Assembly (NCBI RefSeq): GCF_031143425.1
Contig: NW_027150030.1
Coordinates: 83,001 to 147,000 of the forward strand
Direction: 5' to 3'
DNA length: 64,000 nucleotides
Origin: Pleurodeles waltl
Lineage: Eukaryota; Chordata; Amphibia; Caudata; Salamandridae
Of the stretch, positions 10,165 to 23,838 are shown piece after piece. Numbering within the stretch: position 1 is the stretch's first letter; each line of letters opens with the position of its first letter. The notes under the pieces are model-generated. The model saw nothing but the letters and a program-made list of their open reading frames with translations. It made no database searches and was not told the origin of the DNA. The translations under genes were made by a program, and so were the position numbers.

Positions 10165-13100
10165 GAATTCCCTTGCCTACTACGAGGGTGGACGGGGCGT
10201 GGCTCAGCGGGCGGAGCTTTCAGGTGATTCATAAAGGGAGAACCTTCTACTCTGTGTCTGCAGGAGAGGAAGATAGAACCCGCGCGTCACAGTCAGATAC
10301 AGATTACGCTCCAGTACATCATCAATTCACCTCCAGGAAGGATTCTAGATTGTTTTCTGCTATGGAATCTATGAGCGCACAGCCTTGCTTTATCTTTCCC
10401 AGCCCAAGAGTTAGGGTGGCTTGTCCTTTCCAGAAGCTGAGCTTCAACTGGGGCACCTGCTACGTTTATATTTGTAAGTGCTTCCTGTTGAGGTTTAGTT
10501 TCTGTAAAATGAGCATCATGGCCTACCCAACCGGAGTATTTTCTACGAGTAAGTCAGTAAGCGTTACCTAGCATGTTTTCATATGCCCCGTGTATATTGT
10601 ACACTAAGACTACGTGATGGGCCACGGGGGAAACCTCACCAGCAACCTTGTGTGCCTTTGGCAATGTGATCGTTACTAGTGCGTCTTTGTGGAGATGTCC
10701 TCGTGCTTCTGCGCACCAACAACGCACGACCTGAATCGGCGGTAAACGCAGTGGTGTCGTTTTGGAAAGCTGTCCATCATCCTGGTAAAAGGCGGGAATT
10801 CCTTTGCCTACTACGAGGGTGGACAGGGCGTGGCTCAGCGGGCGGAGCTTACAGGTGATTCATAAAGGGAGAACCAGCTACTCTGTGTCTGCAGGAGAGG
10901 AAGATAGAACCCGCGCGTCACAGTCAGATACAGATTACGATCCAGTACATCATCAATTCACCTCCAAGAAGGATTCTAGATTGTTTTCTGCTATGGAATC
11001 TATGAGCGCACAGCCTTGCTTTATCTTTCCCAGCCCAAGAGTTAGGGTGGCTTGTCCTTTCCAGAAGCTGAGCTTCAACTGGGGCACCTGCTACGTTTAT
11101 ATTTGTAAGTGCTTCCTGTTGAGGTTTAGTTTCTATAAAATGAGCATCATGGCCTACCCAACCGGAGTATTTTCTACGAGTAAGTCAGTAAGCGTTACCT
11201 AGCATGTTTTCATATGCCCCATTTATATTGTACACTAAGACTAAGTGATGGGCCTCGGGGGAAACGTCTCCAGCAACCTTGTGTGCCTTTGGCAATGTGA
11301 TCGTTACTAGTGCGTCTTTGTGGAGATGTCCTCGTGCTTCTGCGCACAACCTGAATCGGCGGTAAACGCAGTGGTGTCGTTTTGGAAAGCCGTCCATCAT
11401 CCTGGTAAAAGGCGGGAATTCCCTTGCCTACTACGAGGGTGGACGGGGCGTGGCTCAGCGGGCGGAGCTTACAGGTGATTCATAAAGGGAGAACCTTCTA
11501 CTCTGTGTCTGCAGGAGAGGAAGATAGAACCCGCGCGTCACAGTCAGATACAGATTACGCTCCAGTACATCATCAATTCACCTCCAGGAAGGATTCTAGA
11601 TTGTTTTCTGCTATGGAATCTATGAGCGCACAGCCTTGCTTTATCTTTCCCAGCCCAAGAGTTAGGGTGGCTTGTCCTTTCCAGAAGCTGAGCTTCAACT
11701 GGGGCACCTGCTACGTTTATATTTGTAAGTGCTTCCTGTTGAGGTTTAGTTTCTGTAAAATGAGCATCATGGCCTACCCAACCGGAGTATTTTCTACGTG
11801 TAAGTCAGTAAGCGTTACCTAGCATGTTTTCATTTGCCCCGTTTATATTGAACACTAAGACTACGTGATGGGCCACGGGGGAAACCTCACCAGCAACCTT
11901 GTGTGCCTTTGGCAATGTGATCGTTACTAGTGCGTCTTTGTGGAGATGTCCTCGTGCTTCTGCGCACAACCTGAATCGGCGGTAAACGCAGTGGTGTCGT
12001 TTTGGAAAGCTGTCCATCATCCTGGTAAAAGGCGGGAATTCCCTTGCCTACTACGAGGGTGGACGTGGCGTGGCTCAGCGGGCGGAGCTTTCAGGTGATT
12101 CATAAAGGGAGAACCTTCTACTCTGTGTCTGCAGGAGAGGAAGATAGAACCCGCGCGTCACAGTCAGATACAGATTACGCTCCAGTACATCATCAATTCA
12201 CCTCCAGGAAGGATTCTAGATTGTTTTCTGCTATGGAATCTATGAGCGCACAGCCTTGCTTTATCTTTGCCAAGCCCAAGTTAGGGTGGCTTGTCCTTTC
12301 CAGAAGCTGAGCTTCAACTGGTGCACCTGCTACGTTTATATTTGTAAGTGCTTCCTTTGAGGTTTAGTTTCTGTAAAATGAGCATCATGGCCTACCCAAC
12401 CGGTGTATTTTCTACGAGTAAGTCAGTAAGCGTTACCTAGCATGTTTTCATATGCCCCGTTTATATTGTACACTAAGACTACGTGATGGGCCACGGGGGA
12501 AACCTCACCAGCAACCTTGTGTGCCTTTGGCAATGTGATCGTTACTAGTGCGTCTTTGTGGAGATGTCCTCGTGCTTCTGCGCACCAACAACGCACGACC
12601 TGAATCGGCGGTAAACGCAGTGGTGTCGTTTTGGAAAGCTGTCCATCATCCTGGTAAAAGGCGGGAATTCCCTTGCCTACTACGAGGGTGGACGGGGCGT
12701 GGCTCAGCGGGCGGAGCTTTCAGGTGATTCATAAAGGGAGAACCAGCTACTCTGTGTCTGCAGGAGAGGAAGATAGAACCCGCGCGTCACAGTCAGATAC
12801 AGATTACGCTCCAGTACATCATCAATTCACCTCCAGGAAGGATTCTAGATTGTTTTCTGCTATGGAATCTATGAGCGCACAGCCTTGCTTTATCTTTCCC
12901 AGCCCAAGAGTTAGGGTGGCTTGTCCTTTCCAGAAGCTGAGCTTCAACTGGGGCACCTGCTACGTTTATATTTGTAAGTGCTTCCTGTTGAGGTTTAGTT
13001 TCTGTAAAATGAGCATCATGGCCTACCCAACCGGAGTATTTTCTACGAGTAAGTCAGTAAGCGTTACCTAGCATGTTTTCATATGGCCCGTGTATATTGT

Positions 13101-16100
13101 ACCCTAAGACTAAGTGATGGGCCTCGGGGGAAACGTCTCCAGCAACCTTGTGTGCCTTTGGCAATGTGATCGTTACTAGTGCGTCTTTGTGGAGATGTCC
13201 TCGTGCTTCTGCGCACAACCTGAATCGGCGGTAAACGCAGTGGTGTCGTTTTGGAAAGCCGTCCATCATCCTGGTAAAAGGCAGGAATTCCCTTGCCTAC
13301 TACGAGGGTGGACGGGGCGTGGCTCAGCGGGCGGAGCTTACAGGTGATTCATAAAGGGAGAACCAGCTACTCTGTGTCTGCAGGAGAGGAAGATAGAACC
13401 CGCGCGTCACAGTCAGATACAGATTACGCTCCAGTACATCATCAATTCACCTCCAGGAAGGATTCTAGATTGTTTTCTGCTATGGAATCTATGAGCGCAC
13501 AGCCTTGCTTTATCTTTCCCAGCCCAAAAGTTAGGGTGGCTTGTCCTTTCCAGAAGCTGAGCTTCAACTGGGGCACCTGCTACGTTTATATTTGTAAGTG
13601 CTTCCTGTTGAGGTTTAGTTTCTGTAAAATGAGCATCATGGCCTACCCAACGGAGTATTTTCTACGAGTAAGTCAGTAAGCGTTACCTAGCATGTTTTCA
13701 TATGCCCCGTTTATATTGTACACTAAGACTACGTGATGGGCCTCGGGGGAAACGTCTCCAGCAACCTTGTGTGCCTTTGGCAATGTGATCGTTACTAGTG
13801 CGTCTTTGTGGAGATGTCCTCGTGCTTCTGCGCACAACCTGAATCGGCGGTAAACGCAGTGGTGTCGTTTTGGAAAGCTGTCCATCATCCTGGTAAAAGG
13901 CGGGAATTCCCTTGCCTACTACGAGGGTGGACGGGGCGTGGCTCAGCGGGCGGAGCTTTCAGGTGATTCATAAAGGGAGAACCTTCTACTCTGTGTCTGC
14001 AGGAGAGGAAGATAGAACCCACGCGTCACAGTCAGATACAGATTACGCTCCAGTACATCATCAATTCACCTCCAGGAAGGATTCTAGATTGTTTTCTGCT
14101 ATGGAATCTATGAGCGCACAGCCTTGCTTTATCTTTCCCAGCCCAAGAGTTAGGGTGGCTTGTCCTTTCCAGAAGCTGAGCTTCAACTGGGGCACCTGCT
14201 ACGTTTATATTTGTAAGTGCTTCCTGTTGAGGTTTAGTTTCTATAAAATGAGCATCATGGCCTACCCAACCGGAGTATTTTCTACGAGTAAGTCAGTAAG
14301 CGTTACCTAGCATGTTTTCATATGCCCCATTTATATTGTACACTAAGACTAAGTGATGGGCCTCGGGGGAAACGTCTCCAGCAACCTTGTGTGCCTTTGG
14401 CAATGTGATCGTTACTAGTGCGTCTTTGTGGAGATGTCCTCGTGCTTCTGCGCACAACCTGAATCGGCGGTAAACGCAGTGGTGTCGTTTTGGAAAGCCG
14501 TCCATCATCCTGGTAAAAGGCGGGAATTCCCTTGCCTACTACGAGGGTGGACGGGGCGTGGCTCAGCGGGCGGAGCTTACAGGTGATTCATAAAGGGAGA
14601 ACCTTCTACTCTGTGTCTGCAGGAGAGGAAGATAGAACCCGCGCGTCACAGTCAGATACAGATTACGCTCCAGTACATCATCAATTCACCTCCAGGAAGG
14701 ATTCTAGATTGTTTTCTGCTATGGAATCTATGAGCGCACAGCCTTGCTTTATCTTTCCCAGCCCAAGAGTTAGGGTGGCTTGTCCTTTCCAGAAGCTGAG
14801 CTTCAACTGGGGCACCTGCTACGTTTATATTTGTAAGTGCTTCCTGTTGAGGTTTAGTTTCTGTAAAATGAGCATCATGGCCTACCCAACCGGAGTATTT
14901 TCTACGTGTAAGTCAGTAAGCGTTACCTAGCATGTTTTCATTTGCCCCGTTTATATTGTACACTAAGACTACGTGATGGGCCACGGGGGAAACCTCACCA
15001 GCAACCTTGTGTGCCTTTGGCAATGTGATCGTTACTAGTGCGTCTTTGTGGAGATGTCCTCGTGCTTCTGCGCACAACCTGAATCGGCGGTAAACGCAGT
15101 GGTGTCGTTTTGGAAAGCTGTCCATCATCCTGGTAAAAGGCGGGAATTCCCTTGCCTACTACGAGGGTGGACGTGGCGTGGCTCAGCGGGCGGAGCTTTC
15201 AGGTGATTCATAAAGGGAGAACCTTCTACTCTGTGTCTGCAGGAGAGGAAGATAGAACCCGCGCGTCACAGTCAGATACAGATTACGCTCCAGTACATCA
15301 TCAATTCACCTCCAGGAAGGATTCTAGATTGTTTTCTGCTATGGAATCTATGAGCGCACAGCCTTGCTTTATCTTTGCCAAGCCCAAGTTAGGGTGGCTT
15401 GTCCTTTCCAGAAGCTGAGCTTCAACTGGTGCACCTGCTACGTTTATATTTGTAAGTGCTTCCTTTGAGGTTTAGTTTCTGTAAAATGAGCATCATGGCC
15501 TACCCAACCGGTGTATTTTCTACGAGTAAGTCAGTAAGCGTTACCTAGCATGTTTTCATATGCCCCGTTTATATTGTACACTAAGAATACGTGATGGGCC
15601 ACGGGGGAAACCTCACCAGCAACCTTGTGTGCCTTTGGCAATGTGATCGTTACTAGTGCGTCTTTGTGGAGATGTCCTCGTGCTTCTGCGCACAACCTGA
15701 ATCGGCGGTAAACGCAGTGGTGTCGTTTTGAAAAGCTGTCCATCATCCTGGTAAAAGGCGGGAATTCCCTTGCCTACTACGAGGGTGGACGGGGCGTGGC
15801 TCAGCGGGCGGAGCTTACAGGTGATTCATAAAGGGAGAACCTTCTACTCTGTGTCTGCAGGAGAGGAAGATAGAACCCGCGCGTCACAGTTAGATACAGA
15901 TTACGCTCCAGTACATCATCAATTCACCTCCAGGAAGGATTCTAGATTGTTTTCTGCTATGGAATCTATGAGCGCACAGCCTTGCTTTATCTTTCCCAGC
16001 CCAAGAGTTAGGGTGGCTTGTCCTTTCCAGAAGCTGAGCTTCAACTGTGGCACCTGCTACGTTTATATTTGTAAGTGCTTCCTGTTGAGGTTTAGTTTCT

Positions 16101-18859
16101 GTAAAATGAGCATCATGGCCTACCCAACGGAGTATTTTCTACGAGTAAGTCAGTAAGCGTTACCTAGCATGTTTTCATATGCCCCGTTTATATTGTACAC
16201 TAAGACTACGTGATGGGCCTCGGGGGAAACGTCTCCAGCAACCTTGTGTGCCTTTGGCAATGTGATCGTTACTAGTGCGTCTTTGTGGAGATGTCCTCGT
16301 GCTTCTGCGCACAACCTGAATCGGCGGTAAACGCAGTGGTGTCGTTTTGGAAAGCTGTCCATCATCCTGGTAAAAGGCGGGAATTCCCTTGCCTACTACG
16401 AGGGTGGACGGGGCGTGGCTCAGCGGGCGGAGCTTACAGGTGATTCATAAAGGGAGAACCTTCTACTCTGTGTCTGCAGGAGAGGAAGATAGAACCCGCG
16501 CGTCACAGTCAGATACAGATTACGCTCCAGTACATCATCAATTCACCTCCAGGAAGGATTCTAGATTGTTTTCTGCTATGGAATCTATGAGCGCACAGCC
16601 TTGCTTTATCTTTCCCAGCCCAAGAGTTAGGGTGGCTTGTCCTTTCCAGAAGCTGAGCTTCAACTGGGGCACCTGCTACGTTTATATTTGTAAGTGCTTC
16701 CTTTGAGGTTTAGTTTCTGTAAAATGAGCATCATGGCCTACCCAACCGGTGTATTTTCTACGAGTTAGTCAGTAAGCGTTACCTAGCATGTTTTCATATG
16801 CCCCGTTTATATTGTACACTAAGACTACGTGATGGGCCACGGGGGAAACCTCACCAGCAACCTTGTGTGCCTTTGGCAATGTGATCGTTACTAGTGCGTC
16901 TTTGTGGAGATGTCCTCGTGCTTCTGCGCACAACCTGAATCGGCGGTAAACGCAGTGGTGTCGTTTTGGAAAGCCGTCCATCATCCTGGTAAAAGGCAGG
17001 AATTCCCTTGCCTACTACGAGGGTGGACGGGGCGTGGCTCAGCGGGCGGAGCTTACAGGTGATTCATAAAGGGAGAACCAGCTACTCTGTGTCTGCAGGA
17101 GAGGAAGATAGAACCCGCGCGTCACAGTCAGATACAGATTACGCTCCAGTACATCATCAATTCACCTCCAGGAAGGATTCTAGATTGTTTTCTGCTATGG
17201 AATCTATGAGCGCACAGCCTTGCTTTATCTTTCCCAGCCCAAGAGTTAGGGTGGCTTGTCCTTTCCAGAAGCTGAGCTTCAACTGGGGCACCTGCTACGT
17301 TTATATTTGTAAGTGCTTCCTGTTGAGGTTTAGTTTCTGTAAAATTAGCATCATGGCCTACCCAACCGGAGTATTTTCTACGAGTAAGTCAGTAAGCGTT
17401 ACCTAGCATGTTTTCATATGGCCCGTGTATATTGTACCCTAAGACTAAGTGATGGGCCTCGGGGGAAACGTCTCCAGCAACCTTGTGTGCCTTTGGCAAT
17501 GTGATCGTTACTAGTGCGTCTTTGTGGAGATGTCCTCGTGCTTCTGCGCACAACCTGAATCGGCGGTAAACGCAGTGGTGTCGTTTTGGAAAGCTGTCCA
17601 TCATCCTGGTAAAAGGCGGGAATTCCCTTGCCTACTACGAGGGTGGACGGGGCGTGGCTCAGCGGGCGGAGCTTACAGGTGATTCATAAAGGGAGAACCT
17701 TCTACTCTGTGTCTGCAGGAGAGGAAGATAGAACCCGCGCGTCACAGTCAGATACAGATTACGCTCCAGTACATCATCAATTCACCTCCAGGAAGGATTC
17801 TAGATTGTTTTCTGCTATGGAATCTATGAGCGCACAGCCTTGCTTTATCTTTCCCAGCCCAAGAGTTAGGGTGGCTTGTCCTTTCCAGAAGCTGAGCTTC
17901 AACTGGGGCACCTGCTACGTTTATATTTGTAAGTGCTTCCTGTTGAGGTTTAGTTTCTGTAAAATGAGCATCATGGCCTACCCAACCGGAGTATTTTCTA
18001 CGTGTAAGTCAGTAAGCGTTACCTAGCATGTTTTCATTTGCCCCGTTTATATTGTACACTAAGACTACGTGATGGGCCACGGGGGAAACCTCACCAGCAA
18101 CCTTGTGTGCCTTTGGCAATGTGATCGTTACTAGTGCGTCTTTGTGGAGATGTCCTCGTGCTTCTGCGCACAACCTGAATCGGCGGTAAACGCAGTGGTG
18201 TCGTTTTGGAAAGCTGTCCATCATCCTGGTAAAAGGCGGGAATTCCCTTGCCTACTACGAGGGTGGACGTGGCGTGGCTCAGCGGGCGGAGCTTTCAGGT
18301 GATTCATAAAGGGAGAACCTTCTACTCTGTGTCTGCAGGAGAGGAAGATAGAACCCGCGCGTCACAGTCAGATACAGATTACGCTCCAGTACATCATCAA
18401 TTCACCTCCAGGAAGGATTCTAGATTGTTTTCTGCTATGGAATCTATGAGCGCACAGCCTTGCTTTATCTTTCCCAGCCCAAGAGTTAGGATGGCTTGTC
18501 CTTTCCAGAAGCTGAGCTTCAACTGGGGCACCTGCTACGTTTATATTTGTAAGTGCTTCCTGTTGAGGTTTAGTTTCTGTAAAATGAGCATCATGGCCTA
18601 CCCAACCGGAGTATTTTCTACGAGTAAGTCAGTAAGCGTTACCTAGCATGTTTTCATATGCCCCGTGTATATTGTACACTAAGACTACGTGATGGGCCAC
18701 GGGGGAAACCTCACCAGCAACCTTGTGTGCCTTTGGCAATGTGATCGTTACTAGTGCGTCTTTGTGGAGATGTCCTCGTGCCTCTGCGCACAACCTGAAT
18801 CGGCGGTAAACGCAGTGGTGTCGTTTTGGAAAGCTGTCCATCATCCTGGTAAAAGGCGG
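10165..18859 (+). repeat. Higher-order block B, copy 1 (14 monomers, 8,695 bp)
   Basis: Monomers start at 10165, 10796, 11416, 12036, 12665, 13285, 13904, 14524, 15144, 15762, 16381, 17000, 17620 and 18240. The first two match the start of block A. New types follow: a monomer ending in tctacgtgtaag, followed by a junction with catttgcccc (near 11825, 14935 and 18030), and then a monomer with ggacgtggcg. This pair recurs three times inside the block, spaced 3,108 and 3,096 bp, so block B was itself built by internal duplications. The last monomer is a hybrid that enters block-A monomer-8 sequence after about 18357. Confidence 0.9.
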
Positions 18860-21800
18860 GAATTCCCTTGCCTACTACGAGGGTGGACGGGGCGTGGCTC
18901 AGCGGGCGGAGCTTTCAGGTGATTCATAAAGGGAGAACCTTCTACTCTGTGTCTGCAGGAGAGGAAGATAGAACCCGCGCGTCACAGTCAGATACAGATT
19001 ACGCTCCAGTACATCATCAATTCACCTCCAGGAAGGATTCTAGATTGTTTTCTGCTATGGAATCTATGAGCGCACAGCCTTGCTTTATCTTTCCCAGCCC
19101 AAGAGTTAGGGTGGCTTGTCCTTTCCAGAAGCTGAGCTTCAACTGGGGCACCTGCTACGTTTATATTTGTAAGTGCTTCCTGTTGAGGTTTAGTTTCTGT
19201 AAAATGAGCATCATGGCCTACCCAACCGGAGTATTTTCTACGAGTAAGTCAGTAAGCGTTACCTAGCATGTTTTCATATGCCCCGTGTATATTGTACACT
19301 AAGACTACGTGATGGGCCACGGGGGAAACCTCACCAGCAACCTTGTGTGCCTTTGGCAATGTGATCGTTACTAGTGCGTCTTTGTGGAGATGTCCTCGTG
19401 CTTCTGCGCACCAACAACGCACGACCTGAATCGGCGGTAAACGCAGTGGTGTCGTTTTGGAAAGCTGTCCATCATCCTGGTAAAAGGCGGGAATTCCTTT
19501 GCCTACTACGAGGGTGGACAGGGCGTGGCTCAGCGGGCGGAGCTTACAGGTGATTCATAAAGGGAGAACCAGCTACTCTGTGTCTGCAGGAGAGGAAGAT
19601 AGAACCCGCGCGTCACAGTCAGATACAGATTACGATCCAGTACATCATCAATTCACCTCCAAGAAGGATTCTAGATTGTTTTCTGCTATGGAATCTATGA
19701 GCGCACAGCCTTGCTTTATCTTTCCCAGCCCAAGAGTTAGGGTGGCTTGTCCTTTCCAGAAGCTGAGCTTCAACTGGGGCACCTGCTACGTTTATATTTG
19801 TAAGTGCTTCCTGTTGAGGTTTAGTTTCTATAAAATGAGCATCATGGCCTACCCAACCGGAGTATTTTCTACGAGTAAGTCAGTAAGCGTTACCTAGCAT
19901 GTTTTCATATGCCCCATTTATATTGTACACTAAGACTAAGTGATGGGCCTCGGGGGAAACGTCTCCAGCAACCTTGTGTGCCTTTGGCAATGTGATCGTT
20001 ACTAGTGCGTCTTTGTGGAGATGTCCTCGTGCTTCTGCGCACAACCTGAATCGGCGGTAAACGCAGTGGTGTCGTTTTGGAAAGCCGTCCATCATCCTGG
20101 TAAAAGGCGGGAATTCCCTTGCCTACTACGAGGGTGGACGGGGCGTGGCTCAGCGGGCGGAGCTTACAGGTGATTCATAAAGGGAGAACCTTCTACTCTG
20201 TGTCTGCAGGAGAGGAAGATAGAACCCGCGCGTCACAGTCAGATACAGATTACGCTCCAGTACATCATCAATTCACCTCCAGGAAGGATTCTAGATTGTT
20301 TTCTGCTATGGAATCTATGAGCGCACAGCCTTGCTTTATCTTTCCCAGCCCAAGAGTTAGGGTGGCTTGTCCTTTCCAGAAGCTGAGCTTCAACTGGGGC
20401 ACCTGCTACGTTTATATTTGTAAGTGCTTCCTTTGAGGTTTAGTTTCTGTAAAATGAGCATCATGGCCTACCCAACCGGAGTATTTTCTACGAGTAAGTC
20501 AGTAAGCGTTACCTAGCATGTTTTCATATGCCCCGTTTATATTGTACACTAAGACTACGTGATGGGCCACGGGGGAAACCTCACCAGCAACCTTGTGTGC
20601 CTTTGGCAATGTGATCGTTACTAGTGCGTCTTTGTGGAGATGTCCTCGTGCTTCTGCGCACAACCTGAATCGGCGGTAAACGCAGTGGTGTCGTTTTGGA
20701 AAGCCGTCCATCATCCTGGTAAAAGGCAGGAATTCCCTTGCCTACTACGAGGGTGGACGGGGCGTGGCTCAGCGGGCGGAGCTTACAGGTGATTCATAAA
20801 GGGAGAACCAGCTACTCTGTGTCTGCAGGAGAGGAAGATAGAACCCGCGCGTCACAGTCAGATACAGATTACGCTCCAGTACATCATCAATTCACCTCCA
20901 GGAAGGATTCTAGATTGTTTTCTGCTATGGAATCTATGAGCGCACAGCCTTGCTTTATCTTTCCCAGCCCAAGAGTTAGGGTGGCTTGTCCTTTCCAGAA
21001 GCTGAGCTTCAACTGGGGCACCTGCTACGTTTATATTTGTAAGTGCTTCCTGTTGAGGTTTAGTTTCTGTAAAATTAGCATCATGGCCTACCCAACCGGA
21101 GTATTTTCTACGAGTAAGTCAGTAAGCGTTACCTAGCATGTTTTCATATGGCCCGTGTATATTGTACCCTAAGACTAAGTGATGGGCCTCGGGGGAAACG
21201 TCTCCAGCAACCTTGTGTGCCTTTGGCAATGTGATCGTTACTAGTGCGTCTTTGTGGAGATGTCCTCGTGCTTCTGCGCACAACCTGAATCGGCGGTAAA
21301 CGCAGTGGTGTCGTTTTGGAAAGCCGTCCATCATCCTGGTAAAAGGCAGGAATTCCCTTGCCTACTACGAGGGTGGACGGGGCGTGGCTCAGCGGGCGGA
21401 GCTTACAGGTGATTCATAAAGGGAGAACCTTCTACTCTGTGTCTGCAGGAGAGGAAGATAGAACCCGCGCGTCACAGTCAGATACAGATTACGCTCCAGT
21501 ACATCATCAATTCACCTCCAGGAAGGATTCTAGATTGTTTTCTGCTATGGAATCTATGAGCGCACAGCCTTGCTTTATCTTTCCCAGCCCAAGAGTTAGG
21601 GTGGCTTGTCCTTTCCAGAAGCTGAGCTTCAACTGGGGCACCTGCTACGTTTATATTTGTAAGTGCTTCCTTTGAGGTTTAGTTTCTGTAAAATGAGCAT
21701 CATGGCCTACCCAACCGGAGTATTTTCTACGAGTAAGTCAGTAAGCGTTACCTAGCATGTTTTCATATGCCCCGTTTATATTGTACACTAAGACTACGTG

Positions 21801-23838
21801 ATGGGCCACGGGGGAAACCTCACCAGCAACCTTGTGTGCCTTTGGCAATGTGATCGTTACTAGTGCGTCTTTGTGGAGATGTCCTCGTGCTTCTGCGCAC
21901 CAACAACGCACGACCTGAATCGGCGGTAAACGCAGTGGTGTCGTTTTGGAAAGCTGTCCATCATCCTGGTAAAAGGCGGGAATTCCCTTGCCTACTACGA
22001 GGGTGGACGGGGCGTGGCTCAGCGGGCGGAGCTTTCAGGTGATTCATAAAGGGAGAACCAGCTACTCTGTGTCTGCAGGAGAGGAAGATAGAACCCGCGC
22101 GTCACAGTCAGATACAGATTACGCTCCAGTACATCATCAATTCACCTCCAGGAAGGATTCTAGATTGTTTTCTGCTATGGAATCTATGAGCGCACAGCCT
22201 TGCTTTATCTTTCCCAGCCCAAGAGTTAGGGTGGCTTGTCCTTTCCAGAAGCTGAGCTTCAACTGGGGCACCTGCTACGTTTATATTTGTAAGTGCTTCC
22301 TGTTGAGGTTTAGTTTCTGTAAAATGAGCATCATGGCCTACCCAACCGGAGTATTTTCTACGAGTAAGTCAGTAAGCGTTACCTAGCATGTTTTCATATG
22401 GCCCGTGTATATTGTACCCTAAGACTAAGTGATGGGCCTCGGGGGAAACGTCTCCAGCAACCTTGTGTGCCTTTGGCAATGTGATCGTTACTAGTGCGTC
22501 TTTGTGGAGATGTCCTCGTGCTTCTGCGCACAACCTGAATCGGCGGTAAACGCAGTGGTGTCGTTTTGGAAAGCCGTCCATCATCCTGGTAAAAGGCAGG
22601 AATTCCCTTGCCTACTACGAGGGTGGACGGGGCGTGGCTCAGCGGGCGGAGCTTACAGGTGATTCATAAAGGGAGAACCAGCTACTCTGTGTCTGCAGGA
22701 GAGGAAGATAGAACCCGCGCGTCACAGTCAGATACAGATTACGCTCCAGTACATCATCAATTCACCTCCAGGAAGGATTCTAGATTGTTTTCTGCTATGG
22801 AATCTATGAGCGCACAGCCTTGCTTTATCTTTCCCAGCCCAAAAGTTAGGGTGGCTTGTCCTTTCCAGAAGCTGAGCTTCAACTGGGGCACCTGCTACGT
22901 TTATATTTGTAAGTGCTTCCTGTTGAGGTTTAGTTTCTGTAAAATGAGCATCATGGCCTACCCAACGGAGTATTTTCTACGAGTAAGTCAGTAAGCGTTA
23001 CCTAGCATGTTTTCATATGCCCCGTTTATATTGTACACTAAGACTACGTGATGGGCCTCGGGGGAAACGTCTCCAGCAACCTTGTGTGCCTTTGGCAATG
23101 TGATCGTTACTAGTGCGTCTTTGTGGAGATGTCCTCGTGCTTCTGCGCACAACCTGAATCGGCGGTAAACGCAGTGGTGTCGTTTTGGAAAGCTGTCCAT
23201 CATCCTGGTAAAAGGCGGGAATTCCCTTGCCTACTACGAGGGTGGACGGGGCGTGGCTCAGCGGGCGGAGCTTTCAGGTGATTCATAAAGGGAGAACCTT
23301 CTACTCTGTGTCTGCAGGAGAGGAAGATAGAACCCACGCGTCACAGTCAGATACAGATTACGCTCCAGTACATCATCAATTCACCTCCAGGAAGGATTCT
23401 AGATTGTTTTCTGCTATGGAATCTATGAGCGCACAGCCTTGCTTTATCTTTCCCAGCCCAAGAGTTAGGATGGCTTGTCCTTTCCAGAAGCTGAGCTTCA
23501 ACTGGGGCACCTGCTACGTTTATATTTGTAAGTGCTTCCTGTTGAGGTTTAGTTTCTGTAAAATGAGCATCATGGCCTACCCAACCGGAGTATTTTCTAC
23601 GAGTAAGTCAGTAAGCGTTACCTAGCATGTTTTCATATGCCCCGTGTATATTGTACACTAAGACTACGTGATGGGCCACGGGGGAAACCTCACCAGCAAC
23701 CTTGTGTGCCTTTGGCAATGTGATCGTTACTAGTGCGTCTTTGTGGAGATGTCCTCGTGCCTCTGCGCACAACCTGAATCGGCGGTAAACGCAGTGGTGT
23801 CGTTTTGGAAAGCTGTCCATCATCCTGGTAAAAGGCGG
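18860..23838 (+). repeat. Higher-order block A, copy 3 (8 monomers, 4,979 bp)
   Basis: Monomers start at 18860, 19491, 20111, 20730, 21350, 21980, 22600 and 23219. The marker order is the same as in copies 1 and 2. This block opens the second copy of the 13,674-bp unit. Homology to the first copy begins slightly upstream, at 18358, paired with 4684. Confidence 0.93.
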
